This document shows positions 32,447 through 40,488 of a stretch of 64,000 nucleotides of DNA, piece after piece; position 1 is the first letter of the stretch; each line of letters starts with the position of its first letter. The stretch is from DATBFU01 sp035498405 (lineage in GTDB: Bacteria > Acidobacteriota > Thermoanaerobaculia > UBA5066 > Gp7-AA6), in assembly GCA_035498405.1 (NCBI GenBank), contig DATKAE010000130.1, forward strand, positions 1-64,000. The letters run 5' to 3'. A program made the position numbers and the translations under genes. A model generated the notes under the pieces. It was not told the DNA's origin. It made no database searches and saw nothing but the letters and a program-made list of their open reading frames with translations.

Positions 32447-34051
32447 ATGGAGAAGCTGGAGACTCGGATCGACCCGCATTCGGAGGAGTTTCGTCTCCGG
32501 CGGGAATCCATGGAGGCCCTCGTCGCGAGATTGCGCGAGGAGATCGGTCGCGCGCGGGAGGGCGGTGCCGGGCGCGAGCGTCACGCCGAGCAGAGGAAAA
32601 TGTTCGTGCGGGACCGCGTCGACGGCTTGCTCGATCCGGGGTCTCCGTTTCTCGAGCTTTCGCCGCTCGCCGCCCACGGAATGTACGAGGGGGAAGCGCC
32701 GGGAGCCGGGCTCGTCACGGGGATCGGCCGCGTCGCCGGCCGGGAGGTCATGGTGATCGCCAACGACGCCACCGTCAAGGGCGGCACCTACTTCCCGATC
32801 ACCGTCAAGAAACACCTGAGGGCGCAGGAGGTCGCGCAAGAGAACCGCCTTCCTTGTGTTTACCTGGTCGATTCCGGGGGAGCGTTCCTGCCGCTCCAGG
32901 CCGACGTCTTTCCGGACCGGGACCACTTCGGGCGCATCTTCTACAACCAGGCGCGAATGTCGGCCCTTCGAATTCCCCAGATCGCCGTCGTCCTCGGCTC
33001 CTGCACGGCGGGAGGGGCGTACGTCCCCGCGATGTCGGACGAAGCGATCATCGTCAAGGGAACGGGCACCATCTTTCTTGCCGGCCCGCCCCTGGTGAAG
33101 GCCGCGACCGGCGAAGAGGTCTCCGCGGAGGAGCTCGGGGGAGCCGACGTCCACACGCGCATTTCGGGTGTCGCCGACCACCTGGCCGAGGACGACGCTC
33201 ACGCTCTGGAGATCGCCCGATCGCTGGTCGGTTCCCTCGGGGGCGCCAAGGCGCTGCCCGCGGACCGTCTGGCACCCGAGGACCCGGGTTACGACCCGCG
33301 GGAGATCTACGGAATCGTTCCGCGCGACCTGCGCAAGCCCTACGATGTGCGGGAAGTGATCGCGCGCCTCGTGGACGCATCGCGGTTTCAGGAGTTCAAG
33401 GCGCGCTACGGGACGACCCTCGTCTGCGGCTTCGCCCGGCTCTCGGGATTCCTCGTCGGGATCGTGGCCAACAACGGAATTCTCTTTTCCGAGTCCGCCC
33501 TGAAGGCGGCGCACTTCGTCCAGATGTGCGCCCGGCGCGAGATTCCGCTCGTGTTCCTGCAGAACATCACCGGCTTCATGGTGGGCAAGGAATACGAGAG
33601 GGGCGGGATCGCCAAGGACGGCGCCAAGATGGTCCACGCGGTCGCCAATGCGGCGGTGCCCAAGTTCACCGTCATCATCGGAGGGTCCTTCGGCGCGGGC
33701 AACTACGGCATGTGCGGCCGCGCTTACGGCCCGCGCCTGCTCTGGATGTGGCCCAACGCTCGGATTTCCGTCATGGGCGGCGAGCAGGCAGCTTCCGTGC
33801 TCTCGACCGTCAAGCAGGAGCAGCTGCAGCGCTCGGCCAAGCCTCCGATGACCACGGAGGAGGTCGCGGAATTCGAGCGGCCCACGCGGGAGAAGTACGA
33901 GGTCGAGGGCAGCCCTTACTATTCGACGGCGAGAATCTGGGACGACGGCGTGCTGGACCCGGCGGAGACGCGGACGGCGCTCGCGCTCGCGATCTCGGCG
34001 GCGTACAACGCTCCGATCGCCGAAACGCGTTTCGGGGTCTTTCGGATGTAG
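32447..34051 (+). CDS. liuB: Acyl-CoA carboxylase carboxyltransferase subunit (methylcrotonyl-CoA type)
   Basis: A 534-residue biotin-dependent carboxyltransferase. It matches the methylcrotonyl-CoA carboxylase beta pattern: RDRVDGLLDPGSPFLELS, GSCTAGGAYVPAMSDE (first oxyanion loop), IVANNGILFSESALKAAHF, and FLQNITGFMVG (second loop). GNYGMCGRAYGPRLLWMWPNARISVMGG closes the second crotonase fold. The context with methylglutaconyl-CoA hydratase and HMG-CoA lyase supports leucine breakdown rather than propionyl-CoA carboxylation. The biotin-carrying partner is encoded at 37412-39345, four genes away. Confidence 0.92.
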   Translation: MEKLETRIDPHSEEFRLRRESMEALVARLREEIGRAREGGAGRERHAEQRKMFVRDRVDGLLDPGSPFLELSPLAAHGMYEGEAPGAGLVTGIGRVAGREVMVIANDATVKGGTYFPITVKKHLRAQEVAQENRLPCVYLVDSGGAFLPLQADVFPDRDHFGRIFYNQARMSALRIPQIAVVLGSCTAGGAYVPAMSDEAIIVKGTGTIFLAGPPLVKAATGEEVSAEELGGADVHTRISGVADHLAEDDAHALEIARSLVGSLGGAKALPADRLAPEDPGYDPREIYGIVPRDLRKPYDVREVIARLVDASRFQEFKARYGTTLVCGFARLSGFLVGIVANNGILFSESALKAAHFVQMCARREIPLVFLQNITGFMVGKEYERGGIAKDGAKMVHAVANAAVPKFTVIIGGSFGAGNYGMCGRAYGPRLLWMWPNARISVMGGEQAASVLSTVKQEQLQRSAKPPMTTEEVAEFERPTREKYEVEGSPYYSTARIWDDGVLDPAETRTALALAISAAYNAPIAETRFGVFRM

Positions 34052-34070
34052 GAGAGGCCCGCCGATCGGT

Positions 34071-34076
34071 TACCAT
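34071..34076 (+). promoter_or_regulatory. -10 box of the LEA14-like gene
   Basis: TACCAT ends six bases before GTG 34083, so transcription would start at the start codon itself. No Shine-Dalgarno is visible. Confidence 0.35.
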
Positions 34077-34082
34077 CGCGCG

Positions 34083-34856
34083 GTGGCGCTCCTGCTCGCC
34101 GTGCTCGCCCTCTCCGCGGCCCCTTCGGCTCCGATCGGGCTGGTCATCCGCCCCGCCGGGTCCGAGGCGTTCACCGCCATCGTGGCGGGGCCGGCGCCGG
34201 GAGAGGCCACGGGCGATTTCTCGGGAACCGTCGCGGTCAATGGCTCCGCCGCCGAGCTGCCCGTCAAGGGGCCGGCGCAGCGGGCGGCCGATGGACGCCT
34301 GCAGCTATTCCTGAACCTTCGCTACGCAGACATCCCTGCCGATTGGGCCGACCGGTTCCGTTTGGGGAACTTCGATTTCCGGCTGCACGGCACGGTCGGG
34401 CGGCGGGAGCGGGTCGACTGGAGCGGTACGCTGCCCTGGAGAGACGTGAGTATCGATGGCGAGAAGGAGGCGGTGTCGCGCTTCGTGCAGCTCTCCGCAC
34501 TGAAGCTGACCCGTTTCTCGATCCTCGAGAGCGAGGCGCAGGCATCGGTTACGGTGCGCAACCCTTTCGCCTTCCCGCTCAAGGTCGCCGCCGCCGTCTA
34601 TCGGCTTCTCGCCAACGGCTACGAGGTGGGCGCGGGGGAGACGCGAGGCCTCCTGCTGCACGCCGGCAAGGACAACGTCTTCGATTTCCCGATCGACATC
34701 GAGCACGGGCAACTCCTGGCCGCCGCCGGCAGCGCCCTGGCCACGGGCGGCGAGGTCGAGGGCCGGTTGCGCGGAGAGCTTCGTGTGCGCTTGCCCGGCG
34801 GCGACGTCTCAGTCCCGCTCGATCTGGCCGGGAAGCTCGACCTGCTCTCCGAATGA
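34083..34856 (+). CDS. LEA14-like (LEA type 2, WHy domain) exported protein
   Basis: A 257-residue protein with a short signal peptide (ALLLAVLALSAAPSA, cleavage near 16). A LEA14/WHy-type beta-sandwich fits about residues 110-240, including LKLTRFSILESEAQASVTVRNPFAFPLKV, the NPF-type turn typical of the family, and GGEVEGRLRGELRVRLPGG. Two repeats of the fold are possible. LEA14-like proteins are linked to desiccation or membrane stress, but the bacterial role is unclear. The gene overlaps the hydratase gene by ATGA and so belongs physically to the leucine cluster. Confidence 0.68.
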   Translation: MALLLAVLALSAAPSAPIGLVIRPAGSEAFTAIVAGPAPGEATGDFSGTVAVNGSAAELPVKGPAQRAADGRLQLFLNLRYADIPADWADRFRLGNFDFRLHGTVGRRERVDWSGTLPWRDVSIDGEKEAVSRFVQLSALKLTRFSILESEAQASVTVRNPFAFPLKVAAAVYRLLANGYEVGAGETRGLLLHAGKDNVFDFPIDIEHGQLLAAAGSALATGGEVEGRLRGELRVRLPGGDVSVPLDLAGKLDLLSE

Positions 34857-35671
34857 GCTCGAGAACCGCCCCAACGCGACTGCGAGTGATGCGGGAGGGA
34901 CCCGTTTGTCGCGTGGTCCTGGCGCGACCCGAGGTTCGCAACGCCTTCGATGACGTCTTCATCGCGGAATTGACGGACGCCTTCGGCGAAATCTCGGGAG
35001 ATGCCGGGGTGCGGGTCGTTCTCCTGGAGGGGGAAGGGCCGTCGTTCTGCGCCGGGGCCGACGTGGCCTGGATGCGGAAGGCGGGCGGCTATTCCCGGCA
35101 GGAGAACCGGGAGGACGCCCGGCGGATGGCCGAAATGCTCCGCGCGATCGACGACTGCCCTCGGCCGGTCGTCGTCGCCGTGCAGGGCCACGCGATTGGC
35201 GGGGGGGTGGGTCTCGTGGCCGCGGGCGACATCGCCATCGCGGCGGAGGACGCGGTCTTCGCGCTGGCCGAGGTCAAGCTCGGGATCCTTCCCTCGGTGA
35301 TCTCTCCCTATGTCCTGCGGGCCATCGGAGCGCGTTGCGCACGGGATCTGTTCTTGACCGGCGACCGCTTCGATGCGCGAGAGGCCCTGCGGATCGGGCT
35401 CGTACACCAAGTCGTGCCGGCGGGCGAGCTTTCCGCAGCTTGCCGGCGCAAGGTTGACTCGCTCTTGACCTCGGGGCCCGAGGCGGTGCGCGTCGCGAAA
35501 GAGCTCATCGGCCGGGTCGCCGGGCTCTCGCCGGGAGATGCCATGGACTTGACCGTCGAGACGATCGCCGACCGCCGCGCTTCGGAGGAAGCCCGAGAGG
35601 GCCTGACGGCTTTCCTCGAGAAACGGGCGCCCGGCTGGGCCGTCAAGCGGTCGTCGGAGCGGCGGGAGTAG
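34853..35671 (+). CDS. liuC: Enoyl-CoA hydratase, probably methylglutaconyl-CoA hydratase
   Basis: A 272-residue crotonase-fold enzyme. The oxyanion hole residues are in SFCAGADVAWM (about 65-75) and GGGVGLVAAGDIAIAAED. FALAEVKLGILPSVISPYV gives one catalytic acidic residue region. The AEVKLGILPAxI pattern and the cluster context point to hydration of 3-methylglutaconyl-CoA to HMG-CoA, the step between the carboxylase and HMG-CoA lyase. The start overlaps the LEA gene. The last 29 bases overlap the zinc-ribbon gene on the opposite strand. Confidence 0.88.
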   Translation: MSSRTAPTRLRVMREGPVCRVVLARPEVRNAFDDVFIAELTDAFGEISGDAGVRVVLLEGEGPSFCAGADVAWMRKAGGYSRQENREDARRMAEMLRAIDDCPRPVVVAVQGHAIGGGVGLVAAGDIAIAAEDAVFALAEVKLGILPSVISPYVLRAIGARCARDLFLTGDRFDAREALRIGLVHQVVPAGELSAACRRKVDSLLTSGPEAVRVAKELIGRVAGLSPGDAMDLTVETIADRRASEEAREGLTAFLEKRAPGWAVKRSSERRE

Positions 35672-35843
35672 CCGGCGGCGGCGGCGTTCGGCGTGCCGCC
35701 TCGTCCTCGAATTCGTGCTTGCAGAAGTAACACTTGACCTTGGCGCCGGGTGCCGTGTCGGGCCGCCAGGCGAAAAACACCTTGCCACAATTTGGGCAGA
35801 CGAGCCGCTGCTGTTTTCCCGGGATGCCGCCTTCGATCGACAT
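35643..35843 (-). CDS. Small zinc-ribbon protein
   Basis: A 66-residue protein with CPNC at about 16 and CYFC about 22 residues later, a classic zinc ribbon, followed by a Pro/Ala/Thr-rich tail. No named family is recognised. It is encoded against the leucine cluster and overlaps the end of liuC by 29 bases. TAGACT lies six bases before its ATG, which supports an independent leaderless gene and raises confidence that this short frame is real. Confidence 0.6.
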   Translation of the reverse strand: MSIEGGIPGKQQRLVCPNCGKVFFAWRPDTAPGAKVKCYFCKHEFEDEAARRTPPPPATPAAPTTA

Positions 35844-35849
35844 GGGCCC

Positions 35850-35855
35850 AGTCTA
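35850..35855 (-). promoter_or_regulatory. -10 box of the 66-residue zinc-ribbon gene
   Basis: TAGACT on the minus strand ends six bases before the ATG at 35843, predicting transcription from the start codon. Confidence 0.4.
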
Positions 35856-35930
35856 GAACGTGGCGGCGCCGGCCGGAAGCTCCAAGCCTGAAACCGTAGA
35901 ATCTCCTACGCCCAAGTCGAGGAGGGGAGA

Positions 35931-37415
35931 ATGACGAGAATCAGGGCCCGCGGGCTCCTGCTGGCGCTCGGGCTGGCGGCGGTTCTTTCGGCCGCTCCGG
36001 CGCCTCCGGCCGGTCGCCCGCCCGAGACGTTGATCGCCGAGGTGTTGTCCCCGCGTTCGGCGATGGAGCAGAACCTGCGCGTCTTGACCGACCAGATCGG
36101 CGGCCGTGTGACGGGCAGCGCCGCCTATGAGCGGGCACTCGCCTGGGGTGTGGACGCCTTCCGGAGGGCCGGCGTCGATACGGTGACTCGGGAGAGCTTC
36201 TCGGTGCCCGCCAAGTGGGAAGGGGAGTCGGCCACGGCGGCGCTCGTGTCTCCCGAGCGTTTTCCCCTCCGTGTGGTGTCGTTCGGGCTGGCGCCTTCCA
36301 CTCCGGGTGCGCTCGTCGCCCGGCTGGTCGACGGCGGGACCGGCCGCCGCGAGGACTTCCGGAAGCTCGGCGCTTCGGTCGAAGGGGCGGTCGTTCTGGT
36401 GCGGTCCCGGCCCATGCGCTCCTTCGAGGACCTGTTCGCCGAATACCTGGCGGCTCCCGAAATGCTGCAGGCGGCGGTCGAGAGCGGCGCGGCGGCGATT
36501 CTCTTCGTCTCGACACGTCCGCGCGATCTGCTGTACCGACACACGGTGACCTGGGGCGCGATCGCTCCCATCCCGATGGCGCAGGTCGCGCGCGAGGACG
36601 GCTTGCGTCTCGGTCGTCTTCTGGACGCCGGGTCGGCGCTCACCGTCTCGCTCGACTTGCGCAATCGGGTCGGCGGGCCGTGGGAGGCCGAGAACGTCGT
36701 CGCCGAGATTCGGGGCGTCGGCAAGCCGGAGGAGATCGTCCTGCTCGGCGCCCACCTCGATTCGTGGGATCTCGGAACGGGGGCACTCGACAACGGCGTC
36801 AACTGCGCCCTGGTGGTCGAGGTCGCGCGCGCTCTGGCCTCTGGCCCCCGCCCCCGGCGGACCGTTCGCTTCGTCCTCTTTACCGGCGAGGAATCGGGGC
36901 TTCTGGGGTCACGGGGTTATGTCACCCGGCATCGGGCGGAGTTGGATCGGCACGCCGCGGTCTTGATCCACGACGTGGGCGACGGTCGGATCCGCGGTTA
37001 CTTCAACAACGGGCGTCCGGAGCTCACGCCGGCGCTGTCCGCCGCGCTCCTGCCGGTCGCGGCGGCCGGCGCGAGCGGATCCAATGACGAGGCCCTCCTC
37101 GGCACCGACAACTTCGACTTCCTCCTCGAGGGGGTGCCCAACTTCGTCGCCGACCAGGAAACCGAGCGGTACCTGGCCGACTATCACGCCGAATCGGACA
37201 CGTTCGACAAGGTGGATCTTCGGGAGGCTCGCTGGAATGCGGCGGTCGCCGCGGTCGCGACACTCGGCCTGGCAAGCGCGCCGGAGCGTCCCGGGCCGCG
37301 GCAATCGCGCGCGGAAGTCCTCCGGCTCCTCGGGCAGAGCGGGCTCGAGCGGCAGATGAAGGCCTATGGCCTCTGGGCGGATTGGGAAGACGGAAAGCGC
37401 GGGAGAGCCCATTGA
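35931..37415 (+). CDS. Exported M28-family metallopeptidase
   Basis: A 494-residue protein with a signal peptide (cleavage near residue 25), a PA-type insert domain (about 130-230) and an M28 zinc peptidase core (about 240-460). Zinc and catalytic residues lie in GAHLDSWDLGTGALDNG, FTGEESGLLGS and ADYHAESDTFDKVD. The family includes aminopeptidases and carboxypeptidases of the Q type. The ATG 35931 follows GGAGGGGAG by one base, and TAGAAT at 35897 within the palindrome CGTAG-N6-CTACG may be its promoter. It overlaps the biotin carboxylase gene by TTGA. A peptidase may supply the amino acids that the cluster degrades. Confidence 0.88.
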   Translation: MTRIRARGLLLALGLAAVLSAAPAPPAGRPPETLIAEVLSPRSAMEQNLRVLTDQIGGRVTGSAAYERALAWGVDAFRRAGVDTVTRESFSVPAKWEGESATAALVSPERFPLRVVSFGLAPSTPGALVARLVDGGTGRREDFRKLGASVEGAVVLVRSRPMRSFEDLFAEYLAAPEMLQAAVESGAAAILFVSTRPRDLLYRHTVTWGAIAPIPMAQVAREDGLRLGRLLDAGSALTVSLDLRNRVGGPWEAENVVAEIRGVGKPEEIVLLGAHLDSWDLGTGALDNGVNCALVVEVARALASGPRPRRTVRFVLFTGEESGLLGSRGYVTRHRAELDRHAAVLIHDVGDGRIRGYFNNGRPELTPALSAALLPVAAAGASGSNDEALLGTDNFDFLLEGVPNFVADQETERYLADYHAESDTFDKVDLREARWNAAVAAVATLGLASAPERPGPRQSRAEVLRLLGQSGLERQMKAYGLWADWEDGKRGRAH

Positions 37416-38893
37416 TCCGCTCCCTTCTCATCGCCAACCGCGGCGAGATCGCCGTGCGGATTGCGCGAACCGCGCGCGAAATGGGCATCGAGGCGGTCGC
37501 GGTGTACTCCGAAGCCGACGCCGGAGCCTTTCACGTGGGCCAGATGCCGCGCGCCGTGAGTCTCGGCCCGGGGTCGCCGCGCGAGACCTATCTGTCGATT
37601 CCGCGGCTGATCGAGGCGGCGCGGGAAGCCCGAGTCGATGCGGTACATCCGGGATACGGATTCCTTTCCGAGAGTCCGGAGTTCGCGCGGGCGGTCGAGG
37701 GGGCGGGGCTCCTCTGGGTTGGTCCGCCCGCCAGTGCGATCGAGCAAATGGGGGGCAAGGTCCGGTCACGGGCCCGGATGCGCGAGGCGGGTGTGCCGGT
37801 GGTGCCGGGCTCCGACCCTGCCGCGCAGAGCGACGAGGAGCTGACGGCGGAGGCGGGCCGTGTCGGTTTCCCGCTGCTGGTGAAGGCCTCCTCGGGAGGC
37901 GGCGGCAAGGGGATGTCGCGCGTGGACCGGCTGGAGGATCTCCAGGCCGCCCTCGCCGAGGCGCGGCGGCTGGCGGTGGCGGCCTTCGGCGACGGCACAG
38001 TGTACCTGGAGAGACTGCTCGAGCGACCCCACCACGTCGAGTTTCAGATTTTCGGCGACCGCGCGGGGCATGTGCTGCACCTCTTCGAGCGCGAGTGCAG
38101 CGCCCAACGGCGGCATCAGAAGATCATCGAGGAAACTCCGAGCCCGGCGCTCGATCCGCCGCTGCGCAGCCGGATGGCCGAGGCGGCCGTCGAGGCCGCG
38201 CGCGCGGTGGGCTACGTCGGGGCGGGCACCGTCGAGCTCCTGCTGGACGAAAAGCGGAACTTCTACTTCCTCGAGATGAACACGCGGCTCCAAGTAGAGC
38301 ATCCGATCACGGAGGCGACCCTGGGGATCGACCTCGTGCGCGCCCAGATCGAAATCGCCGACGGGGCGCGCTTGCCCGACGGCTGGGCCCGGCTGACTCC
38401 CCGCGGGCACGCGATCGAGCTGCGCCTCTACGCCGAGGATCCCATCACCTGTCTGCCCCGCTCGGGGGAGGTGCTCGAGTACGCGGAGCCGTCGGGACCG
38501 GGGGTGAGGGTCGATTCGGGCATCGCTCGGGGCTCTCAGGTGGGCGTGGAGTTCGACCCCCTTCTGGCCAAGCTGGTCGTCCTCGGTCCGGATCGGAAGG
38601 CGGCCATCGAGCGGGCGCGCCGGGCGCTCTCGGACTGGATCGTGCTCGGGGTGGAGACCAACCGGCGGCTGCTCGCGGCGGTGCTCTCTTCGGAGGAGTT
38701 TGTCGCGGGCCGCTATACGACCGACCTCGTCTCGCGCCTGTCACCGCCGTCGGGCGAGCCGCCCGCGGCCGCGTGGGTGGCGGCGGCGCGCCTGCTCGAG
38801 CGGTCGGGCCCGGGGGGCAGCGCCGCGGCGGGAGGTCCGACTCCGGCGGGCGATCCCTGGGGCGAGGCGACCGGCTGGAGGGTGAGCGCTTGA
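37412..38893 (+). CDS. Biotin carboxylase subunit of acyl-CoA carboxylase
   Basis: A 493-residue ATP-grasp biotin carboxylase. It shows LLIANRGEIAVRIARTA at the N-terminus, HPGYGFLSE, the glycine loop KASSGGGGKGM, RPHHVEFQIF, HLFERECSAQRRHQKIIEE and EMNTRLQVEHPITE. It carboxylates biotin on the partner carrier. The start is TTG 37412 in a TTGA overlap with the peptidase gene. The frame stops after DPWGEATGWRVSA, a point at which methylcrotonyl-CoA carboxylase alpha subunits normally continue. The rest is encoded in the next gene in the -1 frame, so this is either a natural split or a one-base frameshift. Confidence 0.9.
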   Translation: MIRSLLIANRGEIAVRIARTAREMGIEAVAVYSEADAGAFHVGQMPRAVSLGPGSPRETYLSIPRLIEAAREARVDAVHPGYGFLSESPEFARAVEGAGLLWVGPPASAIEQMGGKVRSRARMREAGVPVVPGSDPAAQSDEELTAEAGRVGFPLLVKASSGGGGKGMSRVDRLEDLQAALAEARRLAVAAFGDGTVYLERLLERPHHVEFQIFGDRAGHVLHLFERECSAQRRHQKIIEETPSPALDPPLRSRMAEAAVEAARAVGYVGAGTVELLLDEKRNFYFLEMNTRLQVEHPITEATLGIDLVRAQIEIADGARLPDGWARLTPRGHAIELRLYAEDPITCLPRSGEVLEYAEPSGPGVRVDSGIARGSQVGVEFDPLLAKLVVLGPDRKAAIERARRALSDWIVLGVETNRRLLAAVLSSEEFVAGRYTTDLVSRLSPPSGEPPAAAWVAAARLLERSGPGGSAAAGGPTPAGDPWGEATGWRVSA

Positions 38894-39345
38894 GGATCGC
38901 GAGTGGCGATCGCGTGCGCGACGTGCGTCTCGAGCCGCGGGCGGTCTCGCTCGACGGGGAGCGCTTCGAGTTCCGCGTCGCCGCCGACGGCGCCGCCGGA
39001 GAGATCCTCGAGATCGAGGGGCGGCGCCACCGCATCCGTGTCGCCCGCCGCGGGGATCTTGTTTTCGTCTGGTGCGACGGCGAGGTTTACGAATTCATGA
39101 CGGTGCGCTCGACCGGGCGGCCCCGGACGGAGGCGGGAGACCTCCTTGCTCCCATGCCCGGCCGCATCCGCCAGACCTGCGTGTCGGAGGGCGAGGCGGT
39201 CCGGGCGGGCCAGCTGCTCCTCATTCTGGAGGCGATGAAAATGGAGCACGCCATCCGAGCGCCTCGGGACGGCACGGTACGGCGCCTTCCGCACCGAGAG
39301 GGCGACCTCGTCGAGACGGGAACACCCCTGGTGGAGATCGCATAG
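38890..39345 (+). CDS. Biotin carboxyl carrier protein with linker domain
   Basis: A 151-residue protein. The C-terminal 75 residues form a biotinyl domain with LEAMKMEHAIRAP (biotin on the Lys between the two Met). The N-terminal 75 residues are beta-rich and look like the linker region that joins carboxylase and carrier in methylcrotonyl-CoA carboxylase alpha chains. TTG 38890 overlaps the stop of the biotin carboxylase gene. BirA at 44584 should attach the biotin. The arrangement suggests fission of an alpha-subunit gene or a sequence frameshift at 38880-38893. Confidence 0.88.
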   Translation: MRIASGDRVRDVRLEPRAVSLDGERFEFRVAADGAAGEILEIEGRRHRIRVARRGDLVFVWCDGEVYEFMTVRSTGRPRTEAGDLLAPMPGRIRQTCVSEGEAVRAGQLLLILEAMKMEHAIRAPRDGTVRRLPHREGDLVETGTPLVEIA

Positions 39346-39402
39346 CCGGCGAACGTCCGAAAGCGCCAGCCCCCAGGCGGAGGGAAATCGGCGCGACCGC
39401 GG

Positions 39403-39408
39403 GATAAT
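39403..39408 (+). promoter_or_regulatory. -10 box of the HMG-CoA lyase gene
   Basis: GATAAT ends seven bases before GTG 39416 and overlaps the alternative ATG at 39407. It favours the GTG as the start of a leaderless message. Confidence 0.35.
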
Positions 39409-39415
39409 GATCCCC

Positions 39416-40372
39416 GTGGAGTCCTGGGCCGACCACGCCATTCGGCGCCCGCACCTGCCGGATCGAGTCACGGTCTATGAGGTGGGGCCGCGCGACGGCC
39501 TTCAGAACGAGGCGGAGAGTCTTCCGGTGGAAGCTCGCGTCCGCTTCGTGGACCTGTTGACCGAGTCCGGCCTTCCGGCCATCGAAGTCGGGTCGTTCGT
39601 GTCCGCGAAAATGATCCCGCAGCTGGCGGACACCGAGGAGGTCTTCCGGCGGATCCGGAAGGCTTCCGGTGTGCGGTATCCGGTCCTGGTTCCCAACGAG
39701 AAGGGGCTCGACCGGGCCATCGCCGCCGGGGCGCTCGAGGTGGCCGTGTTCACCGCCGCGTCCGAGACCTTCAACCGCCACAACATCAACGCCGGGGTCG
39801 ACGAATCGATCGAGCGCTTTCGGCCGGTGGTGGCGCGCGCGGCCGAGCGCAAGATCCGTGTCCGCGGGTACGTTTCGACCGCCTTCGGCTGTCCCTACGA
39901 GGGAGACGTCTCGCCCGAGGCGGTGCGGGAGGTCGTCCACAAGCTGTTGGATCTCGGTGTCGACGAGATCTCGCTCGGCGACACGATCGGCGTCGCCACA
40001 CCGGCCGACGTCTACGCGGTCATCGAGACGCTCTACGAGTCCGGGATTTCCCGGGGGATCCTGGCGCTCCACTTTCACGATACGCGAGGCACCGCGCTCG
40101 TCAACGTCTTCGCCGGTCTTCAATGCAGTGTCACGACCTTCGACGCTTCCGCGGGCGGTCTGGGCGGCTGCCCGTACGCGCCCGGCGCCTCGGGGAACCT
40201 GGCCACCGAAGACCTCCTCTACATGCTCGAGGGCCTCGGTGTGGCGACCGGTGTCTCGCTGCCGAAGGTCGTCGAGGCCTCGCGTTACCTCTCTGGCCAA
40301 CTCGGCCGCCGTCCCCCGGGGCGCTACCTCGCGGCCGTCTGGGGAGGTGAGGAAGAAGGGGGAAACCCGTAG
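39416..40372 (+). CDS. mvaB: Hydroxymethylglutaryl-CoA lyase
   Basis: A 318-residue HMG-CoA lyase splitting HMG-CoA into acetyl-CoA and acetoacetate, the last step of leucine breakdown. It shows VGPRDGLQNE (substrate Arg and metal Asp), SFVSAKMIPQLAD, LHFHDTRGTALVN with the metal His pair, and the signature SAGGLGGCPYAPGASGNLATED with the catalytic Cys. GTG 39416 is chosen because a -10-like box overlaps ATG 39407; using the ATG adds three residues. It ends the leucine block. Confidence 0.93.
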   Translation: MESWADHAIRRPHLPDRVTVYEVGPRDGLQNEAESLPVEARVRFVDLLTESGLPAIEVGSFVSAKMIPQLADTEEVFRRIRKASGVRYPVLVPNEKGLDRAIAAGALEVAVFTAASETFNRHNINAGVDESIERFRPVVARAAERKIRVRGYVSTAFGCPYEGDVSPEAVREVVHKLLDLGVDEISLGDTIGVATPADVYAVIETLYESGISRGILALHFHDTRGTALVNVFAGLQCSVTTFDASAGGLGGCPYAPGASGNLATEDLLYMLEGLGVATGVSLPKVVEASRYLSGQLGRRPPGRYLAAVWGGEEEGGNP

Positions 40373-40433
40373 GTGGAAGGAGGCGGGGTCAACGGTTATG
40401 GCCTCCGACCTTCGTGCTCGGACCTCTTCTCCA

Positions 40434-40462
40434 TTGACAGACAGTGAAAGCAAGTGTAGCTT
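40434..40462 (+). promoter_or_regulatory. Sigma-70-like promoter of the response regulator gene
   Basis: TTGACA, a consensus -35, is followed after 17 bases by TAGCTT, a weak -10. The local DNA is AT-richer than its surroundings. This is the best -35 seen in the window. Confidence 0.45.
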
Positions 40463-40488
40463 TTTGAAGCACTCACGCTGACATCCCG

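Noticed and set aside
32189..33637. A 482-codon minus-strand frame opposite the carboxyltransferase gene
   Set aside because: It is the shadow of a well-conserved carboxyltransferase and shows no domain.
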